From: Bog-756 sp963727075
GTDB taxonomy: Bacteria; Actinomycetota; Acidimicrobiia; Acidimicrobiales; RAAP-2
DNA length: 64,000 bases
Direction: 5' to 3'
Assembly (NCBI GenBank): GCA_963727075.1
Contig: CAVSET010000001.1
Location: 682,001-746,000 of the forward strand
The notes below the pieces were generated by a model. It was not told the DNA's origin, did not search any database, and worked only from the letters and a program-made list of their open reading frames with translations. Below are positions 44,243 to 53,942 of the stretch, piece after piece (within the stretch, counting starts at the first letter, position 1; every line of letters begins with the position of its first letter). A program made the translations under genes and the position numbers.

Positions 44243-45584
44243 TCAGCCGTTCCTCGGCAGCTCCGAAAACGGGCGGTCCCGGTCGTTGGAGGGCTCCTTC
44301 GGCAGGCCGAGGACGCGCTCACCGACGATGTTGCGCTGGATCTGGTCCGTGCCCCCGTAGATCGAGGGGGCCTGGGCGTAGAGCGCGGTGGTGGTGATGG
44401 CGGCGAGCAGCGGGTTGCCGGTGGCCTCGTCCAACGCGGCCTGGTCCTTCGGGTCGTAGGCGTGGAGCATCCCTTGGGCCCCCACGATGCGGAGGCCGAG
44501 GTCACGCTGGAGCCGCACGATGGTGCTCATCAACAGCTTGGACAGATTGGCCATACCCGGGATGTCCCGGCCGGCGGCGCGGCTGGCCTTCAACCGCTCG
44601 GTGTTGTAGCGGCCCAGGGCCTCGAGGATGTAGAGCCGGGCCAGGTCCTGGCGGACCGTTCCATCGCCGTTCGTGCCGTTGCCGCGGGCCAGCCCGGTGA
44701 GCAGGTCGAGGACGCCCGGCTGTGCGGGGCCCGCGGCGGGCCGGGGTCCGCCCCTTCGGCGACGACGCTCCGGGACCGGACACGAAATCGCCGACCCGGC
44801 GTGACAGGTTGCCGGCCACCGTGCCGGCGGTGACGACGGCGGCGCCGGCGTTGCCCCCACCGGCCCCGAGGCCGGCCCGCTCGTGCCCGAGGGTGGTGTT
44901 GGCCACGGCCCACCCGTTGCCCCGTCCGCCGATGATGGACGACGCCGGCACCCGGGCGTCGGTGATGAACGTCTCGTTGAACATGGCGTGCCCGGTCATC
45001 TCGCGGAGCGGACGGACCTCGACGCCGGGCTGGCGCATGTCCAGGGCGAAGTAGGTGATGCCCTGGTGCTTGGGCAGGTCGGGGTCGGTGCGGGCGAGCA
45101 GCATGGCCAGGTCGGCACTCTGGCCGAGGGACGTCCACACTTTCTGCCCGTTCACGACCCACTCGTCCCCGTCCTCGACCGCCCGGGTGGACAGCCCGGC
45201 CAGGTCCGAGCCGGCGCCCGGCTCGCTGAACAGCTGGCACCAGGCCCGTTGCCCGGTGACGATGTCGCGGACGAACAGGTCGATCTGCTCCTGGGTGCCG
45301 TGGTCGGCGATGGTGGGAGCCGCCAGCATGAGACCCAGGCCGTTCGGAGCGCCGAGCGCGCCGAACTCGGTGATCTCCCGGGCGATGGCGATGCCGGCGC
45401 TGCGGGAGACGCCGCGCCCGTAGGCGTCGGGGGGCAGGGTGGGGGCGGACCACCCGGCCAGGCCGAGGCGTTCCCACCACTCGCCGACCGTGAGGTCGGG
45501 GTCCCAATTGAGCTCGAGCCACGACCGGACCTCGTCGACGAGCTCCTCACGGCTGCCGGGTGCTTCTGTCAGTGATTGGACCAC
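44243..45584 (-). CDS. Acyl-CoA dehydrogenase (one frameshift)
   Basis: First gene of the minus-strand catabolic operon. GTG 45584 follows GAGGAGGGGG. The N-terminal part reads LELNWDPDLTVGEWWERLGL, CQLFSEPGAGSDLAGLSTRA, DEWVVNGQKVWTSLGQSADL and TGHAMFNETFITDARVPASS, typical of acyl-CoA dehydrogenases. The frame changes in the GC-rich stretch near 44750. The C-terminal part then has ARLYILEALGRYNTERLKAS and TALYAQAPSIYGGTDQIQRN, then IVGERVLGLPKE, the conserved terminal block. Restored length is about 447 residues. A single indel in a GC run is the likely cause of the break. Confidence 0.88.
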
Positions 45585-45684
45585 GGTGTACCCCCTCCTC
45601 GCTCCGAGGATAGATCGTCATCGGCGACGGGTCCCAGTGGGCTCGGGTCGGGCGGTCCCCCGGCCCGCTCTCTAGGCTGGGGGC

Positions 45685-46602
45685 ATGGCCGGTGACCGAC
45701 GCTCGCAGCCCGCCATGCCCGGCGACCACCGGGGCTCAGCGGCGCCCGTCCTGGACGAGGCCTTGGAACGGATGGCCACCTCCGACTTCGAGCTGCCCAA
45801 CGGCTTCGTCAACCACGGTCCCATGGCTTGTGAGGCGCTCGCCACCCTGGGGTGCGAGGACCTCGTCGACTCCTGGGCCCGTCGCTCGGCGGCGGCCGTC
45901 GGCGACGCCCCGGCGCCCGTCACGCCGGGTGGAGGCGACTTCGAGTGGCTCGACGCCCTGGGTCGCTACGACCGGCTCCCCGAGTGGCTGGGGTTCTTCG
46001 GCACGTCGATCGACGATGAGGGATGGCGCGCCGTGGTCGCCCGGTGGGTGCCGCGCCTCGTGCCCGGACTGTCCACCGCCCTGTTCCACGGGGCCATCCG
46101 GACGGCGCACGCCGTGCGGGCCGTCGACGCCGTCGACACGCCGCCGCGCCGGGCCGAGCTCGCCCGGGCCCTCGGTTACTGGGCCGCCCGCTTCCATGCC
46201 GGGTCGCCGCCGTCCGGTGGAGCCCCGGCCGACGACCTCGTCCAGGCCGTGACCGGGGAGGCGGCCTCGGGTGCGCACCACTACCTGGCGGCTCCGAACA
46301 TCTTCACCTTGCACGGGATCACCGGGGCCATGGCCGTCGAGGTGATGGCCGGCCATCTGGCGCCCGAGGACGGTGCCGCCGCTCTGGCCCAGGTGCGGGC
46401 GGACCACGCCACCATGTACGCCGGCGCGGCCACGGCCGAGGTCGACGATGACACCGTCTGGGACCCCGCGGTCGTCGGGCGGGCGGCGGCGAGCGGCGAC
46501 CCCCATCAGGTCAAGCTGGTCGAGGCCTGCCGGCGGGGCTTGGGCGTGAGCGGCGATCCGGTGTTCGCCGCCGCGGCCGACGAGGTGGCGAACCGGGGCT
46601 AG
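45685..46602 (+). CDS. Questin-oxidase-like protein
   Basis: A 305-residue soluble protein resembling the questin oxidase family, fungal Baeyer-Villiger-type ring-opening enzymes with many uncharacterised bacterial relatives. Matching features are the N-terminal LPNGFVNHGPMACEALATLG, WARRSAAAVGDAP, YDRLPEWLGFFGTSIDDEGW, the His-bearing LFHGAIRTAHAVRAVDA, and FTLHGITGAMAVEVM with later conserved His and Asp (RADHATMYAGA). It diverges from the acyl-CoA dehydrogenase operon and is followed after 64 bp by an alpha/beta hydrolase. The actual reaction is unknown. Confidence 0.68.
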   Translation: MAGDRRSQPAMPGDHRGSAAPVLDEALERMATSDFELPNGFVNHGPMACEALATLGCEDLVDSWARRSAAAVGDAPAPVTPGGGDFEWLDALGRYDRLPEWLGFFGTSIDDEGWRAVVARWVPRLVPGLSTALFHGAIRTAHAVRAVDAVDTPPRRAELARALGYWAARFHAGSPPSGGAPADDLVQAVTGEAASGAHHYLAAPNIFTLHGITGAMAVEVMAGHLAPEDGAAALAQVRADHATMYAGAATAEVDDDTVWDPAVVGRAAASGDPHQVKLVEACRRGLGVSGDPVFAAAADEVANRG

Positions 46603-46666
46603 GCGGTCGCCCGGCCGAGGCTCGTCGGGCCGTCGGGCCGGGCCCGGCTGTGCTCTGATCGGGACC

Positions 46667-47602
46667 GTGAGCGCCTACCGCCCCCTGCCAGGCGCCCCCG
46701 AGTGGTTCCGGCGGGCCCTGGCCGTCGACCAGCTCGACATCGGGGTCGACGTGGCCGGGTGTCGCATCCACGCCCTGGCCTGCGGGCCGGAGGGAGCCCG
46801 GGGTCTGGTCTTCGTGCACGGCGGCGGCGCTCATGCCCACTGGTGGACCCATGTGGCGGCCACCTTCAGCCACGAGTTCCGGGTGCTCGCCCTGGACCTG
46901 TCGGGTCACGGCGACAGTGGCCACCGGCCGGCGTACTCGCTCGAGCAGTGGACCGACGAGGTCATGGCCGTGGCCGACCACGGGCAGATCGAGGGACCGC
47001 CGGTGATCATCGGGCACAGCATGGGCGGGATGGTCACCATCGCCACCGCCGCCCGGCACGGCGACCGGGTCAGCGCCGCCATCATCTGCGACTCCCCGGT
47101 CACCGAGCCCGCTCCCGAGATCGGTGCCTACCGTCTGCGTGAGGCCTTCGGGCGGCCCCGCGTCTACCCGACGATCGACGAGGCCGTGGCCCACTTCCGC
47201 ACCGTCCCCTCCCAGCCGCACTACCTCGACTACGTGATGGACCACGTCGCCCGCCGGTCGGTGCGGTCGGTCGACGGCGGTTTCCAATGGAAGTTCGACC
47301 GCGGCGTCTTCGCCCAGTTCGGCGCGGGCATCCGCGGCGTGGCCCGCCCCTACCTGTCCCAGGTGGGCTGCCGCCTGGCCCTGCTGCGCTCCGAGCACGG
47401 GCTCGTCACCGCGGACATCGGGCAATTCATGTACGACGAGATGGGCCGGGTCACCCCGGTCATCGAGATCCCCGAAGCCGGCCACCACGCCATGCTCGAC
47501 GAGCCCCTCATCCTGCTCACCGCGCTGCGCACGCTGCTGGCCGACTGGGATCATTCCGAGCCCCGCCGCCGCCAGCGGGAGGACCGGGCTGCGTCACCGT
47601 GA
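46667..47602 (+). CDS. Alpha/beta hydrolase
   Basis: A 311-residue hydrolase with a complete triad: oxyanion loop GLVFVHGGGAHAHWWTHVAA, nucleophile elbow VIIGHSMGGMVTIATAARH, and catalytic His in VIEIPEAGHHAMLDEPLILL. LALDLSGHGDSGHRPAYSLE matches the usual beta-4 region. GTG 46667 is the first in-frame start. It lies behind the questin-oxidase-like gene and is convergent with an SRPBCC gene. It could hydrolyse a lactone or ester made by its neighbour; that is inference. Confidence 0.88.
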   Translation: MSAYRPLPGAPEWFRRALAVDQLDIGVDVAGCRIHALACGPEGARGLVFVHGGGAHAHWWTHVAATFSHEFRVLALDLSGHGDSGHRPAYSLEQWTDEVMAVADHGQIEGPPVIIGHSMGGMVTIATAARHGDRVSAAIICDSPVTEPAPEIGAYRLREAFGRPRVYPTIDEAVAHFRTVPSQPHYLDYVMDHVARRSVRSVDGGFQWKFDRGVFAQFGAGIRGVARPYLSQVGCRLALLRSEHGLVTADIGQFMYDEMGRVTPVIEIPEAGHHAMLDEPLILLTALRTLLADWDHSEPRRRQREDRAASP

Positions 47603-47616
47603 ACCTGTGACCTCGG

Positions 47617-48101
47617 CTACAAACCGACCAGGTCGGGGCGGTACTCGGGATGATCGGTGAGCCACTTCGACGCCCGGGCCATGCTGTCCTCGTTGTTCTT
47701 GTTGATGAACTTGTAGATCGGGCCCTCGAACCACCGCCACGGCGAGGGAGGTCAGGTTGTACCGCTCGTCGAAGGCCAGGCGGGTGCGGCTGCCGTCCAG
47801 CGGCTCGAGGCGCACGTGGCCGATCTGGTCGTTGCCGGGCTTCGGGGAGATCATGGTGTAGGTGTAGCCGCGTTCAGGTTCGACATCGGTGACCAGCTCG
47901 AGCGCGGAGCCCTCCCGCCCGAACGGCATCTTGTAGATGACCCGCCGGAGTCTCCCGTTGTGGTCGGCGTCGCCCGGATAGAGCACGTCGACCCGCCGGA
48001 CCATGGGCGCATAGTCCGTCCAGCGGGTCGTAGTCCTGGAACAGCGCCCAGATGCGGGCGGCCGAATGGGGCATGTCGAGGGTGTAGCGGTGCTCGCGCA
48101 T
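47617..48101 (-). CDS. SRPBCC family protein (frameshifted twice)
   Basis: START-like protein of about 160 residues. It reads from ATG 48101: MREHRYTLDMPHSAARIWAL, then FQDYDPLD. After a shift near 48020 it reads YAPMVRRVDVLYPGDADHNG, VIYKMPFGREGSALELVTDV, YTYTMISPKPGNDQIGHVRL and RTRLAFDERYNLTSLA. After a second shift near 47735 it ends with FEGPIYKFINKNNEDSMARA, then SKWLTDHPEYRPDLVGL. The last segment is characteristic of a broad SRPBCC group in Actinobacteria. It diverges from the phosphotriesterase-like gene. Function unknown. Confidence 0.72.
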
Positions 48102-48322
48102 GCATCGCATCTTGGCCGACCGGGAGGGACGGCGCACGCCACCGGGACGGCGCCACCAGCCGGGGCGGATCCCCGACGAGCGAACCGGGCGGGCAGCGGG
48201 GACGAGTACGGCAGTACGATCCGGGCGGCACCGGCGGGGGACAGGTCGAACGTGGCCGCGCGGGCCGGGGATCCTCGGGGCGCACGCCGGACGTTGTCGT
48301 CGGTACCGAGAGAGGGAGAGTC

Positions 48323-49299
48323 GTGGCCCAGGTCAACACGGTCAGGGGACCGGTAGAGGCGAGCAAGCTCGGCTCGACGCTCATGCACGAGCACGTCTTC
48401 GTGCTCAGCCCCGAGATCGAGAAGACCTCGGCCGAATGGGACGAACAGAGTGCCCAGGACACGGCGGTGCAACGGCTGGCCGAGCTCAAGCACCGCGGCA
48501 TCGACACCATCGTCGACCTGACCGTCATCGGCCTCGGGAGGAACATGACCCGCATGGTGTCGGTGGCCGAGCGGGTACCCGACATCAACATCGTGCCCGC
48601 CACCGGCGTCTACACCTACAACGACGTGCCGATGTACTTCCACTTCCGGGGACCCGGCACGATCCTCGGGGGACCGGAGCCGATGACCGAGCTGTTCGTC
48701 CGCGAGATCCGTCGAGGGCGATCGGTGACACCGGGGTGCGGGCGGCCATCCTCAAGTGCGCCACCGACAGGCCGGGGATCACCCCGGGGGTCGAGCGGGT
48801 GCTGAGGGCGGTGGCCGCAGGCCCACCGCCAGACCGGCACGCCGATCACCACCCATACGCCCACCCCGCCCCAACCGTGGGGGCTCGAGCAGCAGCGCAT
48901 CTTCGAGGAGGAGGGCGTCGATCTCACCCAGGTGGTCATCGGCCACTCGGGCGGGACGCTCGACACCGACTATCACGAGGCCATCCTGGCCAAGGGCTCG
49001 TACCTGGGATTCGACCATTTCGGCATCGGGACCTTCTCCCTGGCCGAGCGCGTCGAATCGGTCCGGGTCCTGTGCGAGACGGGGCTACGCCGACCGGATC
49101 GTGCTGTCCCACGACGCCATGTGCCATGTCGACTGGTTCCCCTCGACGCTGGCCGGCGGCGTGGAAGGACTGGCGTTGGACCCACATCCCCGAGGACGTG
49201 CTGCCCGAGATGCGCCGCGTCGGCATCAGCGACGAGGACATCTCGACGATGATGGTGACCAATCCCCGCCGGATCCTCGAGGGATGCGACCCCTACTGA
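48323..49299 (+). CDS. Phosphotriesterase-related amidohydrolase (frameshifted)
   Basis: TIM-barrel metal hydrolase of the phosphotriesterase/lactonase family. GTG 48323 follows GAGGGAGAG. The first metal-ligand pair HxH is in TLMHEHVFVLSPEIEKTSAE, the bridging carbamylated-Lys region is AAILKCATDRPGITPGVERV, followed after shifts by TPITTHTHP, LTQVVIGHSGGTLDTDYHEA and the terminal Asp in RIVLSHDAMCHVDWFPSTLA. The C-terminus DVLPEMRRVGISDEDISTMM, then VTNPRRIL, is family-typical. Frame changes lie near 48715, 48820, 48880, 49080 and 49165. It leads a plus-strand run with an acyl-CoA synthetase, an enoyl-CoA hydratase homologue and an SDR. Confidence 0.82.
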
Positions 49300-49318
49300 C
49301 GAACGGAGGGACCCGACG

Positions 49319-50906
49319 TTGTCCGACCGCGGTGGGACGGTGACGGACGGGGGCTGGGCCGGGACCGACGAGCTGGCCGCCATGGCCGCGGTGCATCCGC
49401 ACGCCACGGCCTGGGTCGACCTGGCCGACGGGTCCGAGCTCACCCTGTCGGACTGGGACGCGCGGGCCAACCGGTTGGCCCGCGGCCTCGTCGAAACAGG
49501 CATCACCCCCGGTGAGCGGGTGGTCATCGCCGTCGGTGCCGGCGAGCCGTTCGCCTGGCTCATCTCCTACACCGCCGCCCACCGGGCCGGGGCGGTGGCG
49601 GTCCCCGTCAACACCCGGCTGGCCGCGCCGGAGCTCCGGGCCATCCTCGGCCACGCCGAGCCCGGTGCCATCGTGGCCAGCGTCGCCACCGACGCCGGGG
49701 TGCCCTGGGCCGAGGTGGCCAGTGGGCTACCCGGACTGCGACTGCTGGCCACCACCGGACCGGCCGCCGGCACCACCGCATGGTCGGCGCTGCTCGATCC
49801 GGACGGGTCGCCCCCGCCCCGGCCGGCCGGGACCGCCCCACCCACCGACATCATGTACACCTCGGGCACCACCGGCGCGCCGAAGGGCGTGGTCGTGCCG
49901 CACCCGCCCGTGGGCCTGTCGCCCCGCCCGGCGGCATGGCACGGGCTCGGGTTCATGTCCTCGTCCCCCTTCTCCACCACCAGCGGCGCGCTGTTGGTCT
50001 ACGGGCCCATGCGAGGGGGGATGACCGGGTGGTACCAGCCGCGCTTCGACGCCGGCGAGTGGATATCGATCGTCGAGCGCCGCCGTCCGGTGGTCGCCTT
50101 CGTGGTGCCGGCCATGGCCCAGCTCATCGTGGCCCACCCGCGCTTCAGCCAGGCCGATCTCACCGGACTCGCCGCGTTGACCATCGGGGGTGCCCCCATC
50201 GCGCCCGCCACCCTCGAGCGACTGGGCGCGCGAGTTGACCCACACCGACATCCTGGTCGGCTACGGCCTCACCGAGTTCGGCGCGGTGACCCGCTCGCCG
50301 TCCGGCGATGGCGGCCGGCACCTCGGCTCGGTCGGCCGGCCGCTGCCCGGGGTGGAGATCCGCATCGTGGACGCCGACGGCACGGCCGTCGGGCCCGGGG
50401 TCGAGGGGGAGGTCACCGTCTCGGGGGGCGGGCCGCGACGCCGGTACTTCAAGGAGGAGGAGGCGACAGCCGAGACCTGGCGGGAGGGTTGGCTGCACAG
50501 CGGCGACCTCGGCCGGCTCGACGAGGACGGCTTCCTCTGGATCACCGGCCGCAGCAAGGACCTGATCATCCGGGGCGGCCACAACATCGCCCCCGGTGAG
50601 GTCGAGAACGCGCTGTTCGCCCATCCCGACGTGGTGGAGGCGGTCGTGGCGGGCATCCCCCACGACGTGCTGGGTGAAGATGTGGGAGCGTGGGTCGTGC
50701 TGCGCGACGGCTCCGAGACCACCGACGGTGAGCTGCGCGCCTTCCTCCAGGGGCGACTGGCCGACTACAAGGTGCCGCGGCGACTGGCCATCGTGGCGGA
50801 GCTTCCCCGCAACGCGTCGGGCAAGGTGGCCAAGCACCAGCTGGTGTCGGATTCCGGCGCACCGGCGGGCCCGGTCGGCCGGCCCGGTCCGGGCCGGGGG
50901 CGCTGA
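49319..50906 (+). CDS. Class I adenylate-forming acyl-CoA synthetase (one frameshift)
   Basis: Activates a carboxylic acid to its CoA thioester through an acyl-AMP. TTG 49319 follows GGAGGG, 19 nt after the phosphotriesterase stop. The N-domain has the P-loop IMYTSGTTGAPKGVVVPHP. After a frame change near 50230 the protein goes on with ILVGYGLTEFGAVTRSPSGD (A5), WLHSGDLGRLDEDGFLWITG (A7), RSKDLIIRGGHNIAPGEVEN (A8) and LPRNASGKVAKHQL, which carries the A10 lysine. About 529 residues restored, normal length. It is 4 bp upstream of the hydratase-like gene. Confidence 0.9.
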
Positions 50907-50910
50907 GCCG

Positions 50911-51753
50911 ATGGCCACCGACCAACCGGCGGTCCTGGTCGAGCCGATCGGCGCCGTCCGCCGGCTGACCCTCAACCGCCCCGAGCAGCACAACCCGCTC
51001 ACGGCGCGCTGCATCCGCGAGCTCCTCGCCGCCGTGGCCGACGCCGAGCACGACCCCACCGTGCGGGCCGTCCTGATCCGCGGGTCGGGCCGGTCGTTCT
51101 CCTCGGGGTACGGCGTCCTCCCCGATGACATCGAACCGGGAGAGGTGGTCGCCCCGAGCGGCATCGAGGCCGACGTGACGTCGATGCTCGAGCTGGGCAC
51201 CGGTTGGGCCACGGTCTGGCACTGCGCCGTTCCGGTCATCGCCCAGGTGCACGGCAACTGCCTGGCCGGCGGCACCGATCTCGCCCTGCACTGCGACATC
51301 GTGGTGGCGGCCGACGACGCCCGGATCGGCTTTCCCCCGGTGCGGTCGATGGGTGTGCCGCCGACCAACATGTGGCTCTACCACCTCGGGCCGCAGTGGA
51401 CCAAGCGACTGCTCTTCACCGGCGACACGGTGACCGGTGCGGAGGCCGCCTCCGTCGGCCTGGTGCAGGCGGCGGTGCCGGCCGCCGACCTCGACGGCCA
51501 CACCCTGGCGCTGGCCGAGCGAATCGCGCTGGTCGGGCGCGATCTGCTCACCGCCAACAAGCGGGTGATCAACCAGGGGATCGAGCTCATGGGCCGGGCC
51601 GAGCTCCAGCGGTTCGCCGCCCTCAACGATGCGGTGGCCCACCGTTCCGCCGATGCCAGGGCGTTCAGGGCCCGGGCCGCCGAGGTCGGGCTCAAGCAGG
51701 CGGTGCGCCAGCGCGATCAGGCCTTCGAGGCCTCCCCCGGCGACGGGTCGTAG
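50911..51753 (+). CDS. Enoyl-CoA hydratase/isomerase family protein lacking the canonical catalytic glutamates
   Basis: A 280-residue crotonase-fold protein: RLTLNRPEQHNPLTARCIRE, VLIRGSGRSFSSGYGVLPDD, AQVHGNCLAGGTDLALHCDI and DARIGFPPVRSMGVPPTNMW. In hydratases the two catalytic Glu residues occur as GG(C)EL and FGQPEI; here these read GGTDL and IGFPPV, so the first is Asp and the second is Pro. Hydration by the usual mechanism is doubtful; the fold also supports isomerases, hydrolases and decarboxylases. The ATG at 50911 is 4 bp after the ligase stop, so co-expression is likely. Confidence 0.87.
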   Translation: MATDQPAVLVEPIGAVRRLTLNRPEQHNPLTARCIRELLAAVADAEHDPTVRAVLIRGSGRSFSSGYGVLPDDIEPGEVVAPSGIEADVTSMLELGTGWATVWHCAVPVIAQVHGNCLAGGTDLALHCDIVVAADDARIGFPPVRSMGVPPTNMWLYHLGPQWTKRLLFTGDTVTGAEAASVGLVQAAVPAADLDGHTLALAERIALVGRDLLTANKRVINQGIELMGRAELQRFAALNDAVAHRSADARAFRARAAEVGLKQAVRQRDQAFEASPGDGS

Positions 51754-51833
51754 CCCGGGTCGGCCGCGACGGGCGCTCGGCCGTTGGGGCGCGTCTGCTA
51801 GGAACGTGGCGACGCCGACCAAAGGAGCATGCC

Positions 51834-52664
51834 GTGGATGTCGGGGGGAGCGCGCTGGTCACCGGGGCCAGTCGGGGGATCGGTCGGGCGATCGCCGTCG
51901 AGCTGGCCCGCCGCGGGTTCGACACCGTGGCCTCGATGCGGGACCCGGCCGCCGGCGCCGGGTTGGCAGACGCGGCACCGGGCCGGCTCAGGGTGGCCGG
52001 CTTGGACGTGACCGACCCGGCCACGTTCGAGCTTCCCGGCGATCTCCGCGTGCTGGTCAACAACGCCGGGGTCGACTCCGCGTACCTACCGGTCGAGCAC
52101 TGCGACCTCGATGACTGGCGGGCGGTGTTCGAGACCAACGTGATGGGCCTGGTCGGGTTGACCATGGCCGCCATCCCCACCCTCCGGGCCAACCGAAGGG
52201 CGGTGATCTGCAACGTGTCGTCCTCTTCGATCCTCGCCCCGGTCCCCTTCTACGCCGCCTACCGGGCCTCCAAGGCAGCCGTCTCGGCTTTCGGCGACAC
52301 GCTCAGGGTCGAGCTGGCGCCCTCGGGCGTCCGGGTGGTCGAGATCCTCCCCGGCCCGGTGGACACCGACATGTTCCGGCTCAGCACCGGCGAGCTGGCC
52401 GCCACCCGGTTCGACCGGTACCGGCGGATGGCCGAGGTGGCCACGAGGGTGCGCCGCCAGTCGGCCGACCCGATGGTCTCCCCGGCGGCCGACGCGGCCA
52501 CCCTCATCGTCGACGCCATCCTCGACGACCAGGGCCCGCTGCGCTACGGCTGCGACCCGCTGTCGGTCGGGCTGCTCGACCTCTGGCGTCAGTCCGACGA
52601 CGAGTCCATGTTCGAGCTGACCGGGCAGTCGCTGCTCGACGCGCTCGACGGCGACGACCGGTAG
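51834..52664 (+). CDS. SDR family oxidoreductase
   Basis: A 276-residue classical SDR. AAGGAG precedes GTG 51834. Motifs are ALVTGASRGIGRAIAVELAR, VLVNNAGVDSAYLPVEHCDL, ICNVSSSSILAPVPFYAAYR with YRASKAAVSAFGDTLRVELA (Ser, Tyr, Lys) and VRVVEILPGPVDTDMF. It closes the run started by the phosphotriesterase-like gene and is convergent with the phosphodiester glycosidase. Substrate unknown. Confidence 0.9.
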   Translation: MDVGGSALVTGASRGIGRAIAVELARRGFDTVASMRDPAAGAGLADAAPGRLRVAGLDVTDPATFELPGDLRVLVNNAGVDSAYLPVEHCDLDDWRAVFETNVMGLVGLTMAAIPTLRANRRAVICNVSSSSILAPVPFYAAYRASKAAVSAFGDTLRVELAPSGVRVVEILPGPVDTDMFRLSTGELAATRFDRYRRMAEVATRVRRQSADPMVSPAADAATLIVDAILDDQGPLRYGCDPLSVGLLDLWRQSDDESMFELTGQSLLDALDGDDR

Positions 52665-52725
52665 CCGGGCCGATCTCGCCGTGGGATCGAAATGGATCGG
52701 CCCGCCCGGGCCGGTGACGGAACGC

Positions 52726-53942
52726 TCAGCCGGTGGAGGCGGACATGGTGAAGAAGTCCGCGTGACCACCAGGTGGTGAAATAGCGCGACGGGGTGCCGA
52801 CCATGCCGGGCAGCAGGTCGGTGCCGTTGGCCGCCGACGCCGCGCCGGTCGTGGTGGCCGGGCTGTAGCTGGCGAAGTTCACCCAGTCGGTGTTGATGTC
52901 AAGCTCCATGGCCCGGACGGCCCCGGCCCGGACCAGCAGGTCGGCCAGCGAGGTGACGTTGAGCGCGGGGCCGCCGACATAGACGAGGGCTCCGTCGGCC
53001 GTGACCCCGACACCCGATCGCCACACGTAGATCTGGTTGCCCAGGGTCGCGCCCCACCGGGTGGTGTCGGACGCGTCGAGGCCGGCCACCGGCTTGCCGC
53101 CGTCGACCAGCAGGTCGAGGTTCTGGCGCACCGAGGCGATGTCCGGGCCCATGGTGGCGTCCCGGCCCCACTGCGCCACGGTGGGCACCCCTTCCTTGGT
53201 GATGACCAGCGAGGCCGCCCCGGCGCGCAACGGCACGATGGTGCGGCCCTCGGTGTAGTAGCCCCCGTTGGCGGAGGACATCTGGAACCCGGAGTTGAAC
53301 GCAGCCACCAGGGTGGCTGCCGCGTCCGGCTTCACCGGCGCCGAGTAGGAATAGGGCCCGCCCCCGGGGATGAAGCTCCCGGAATAGAGCTGGGCCCGCA
53401 GGAGCTTGGTGTCCATCCATGCCGCCCCCACCACCAGGCTGGTGTGCACGGGGTCCGGCCGCAGCCGGGTCACGTACACGGCGGAGTTCCCGCCGACGGT
53501 GCGACCGGCGGGCGACCACTGGCCCTCGCCGGGGAGTGGCGGGGACGCCGGAGGCACGATCGCCGCCGGCACGGCCAGGTGCGGCACGGCGGTGGCCGTC
53601 GCCGGGTTCGGCCGCGGTCGGCAGCTTGATGGCCCCCTTGGGTGGGGCGCCGCCGGCCTTCGGCTGATGGTGGCTGTACCAGACGTTCTCGACCCAGTTG
53701 ACGATGCCGTTGCCGCCGTGGCTGCGGGTCCATTCGGCGAACCTGGCCCCGACCGACGACCCGAGGGACGGGTTGGTGAGGGCGCTGCCCAGCGAGGGGC
53801 CGATCACGGCGGCGGCGATGACGAACAGGGCGAGGAAGGCCACCATCAACCGGCGACGCCGGAACTTCGCCCGGTTGGCCCGGTTCACCCGGCGCGACCG
53901 CCCCAGCCGCTGGTCGGCCGTCGGGCTGGTCACATCGGTCAT
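52726..53942 (-). CDS. Membrane-anchored phosphodiester glycosidase family protein (NAGPA-like, frameshifted)
   Basis: Exported protein of the phosphodiester glycosidase (NAGPA) family, some members of which uncover mannose-6-phosphate while bacterial ones act on exopolysaccharide or wall components. Residues 1-65 hold a basic cytoplasmic stretch (RVNRANRAKFRRRRLMVAF) and one membrane helix (FLALFVIAAAVIGPSLGSAL). After a frame change near 53600 the catalytic domain reads AVYVTRLRPDPVHTSLVVGA, TLVAAFNSGFQMSSANGGYY, NLDLLVDGGKPVAGLDASDT and AMELDINTDWVNFASYSPAT. A last shift near 52760 gives the terminal DFFTMSASTG. ATG 53942 overlaps the DedA stop (ATGA), so they form an operon. Confidence 0.82.
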
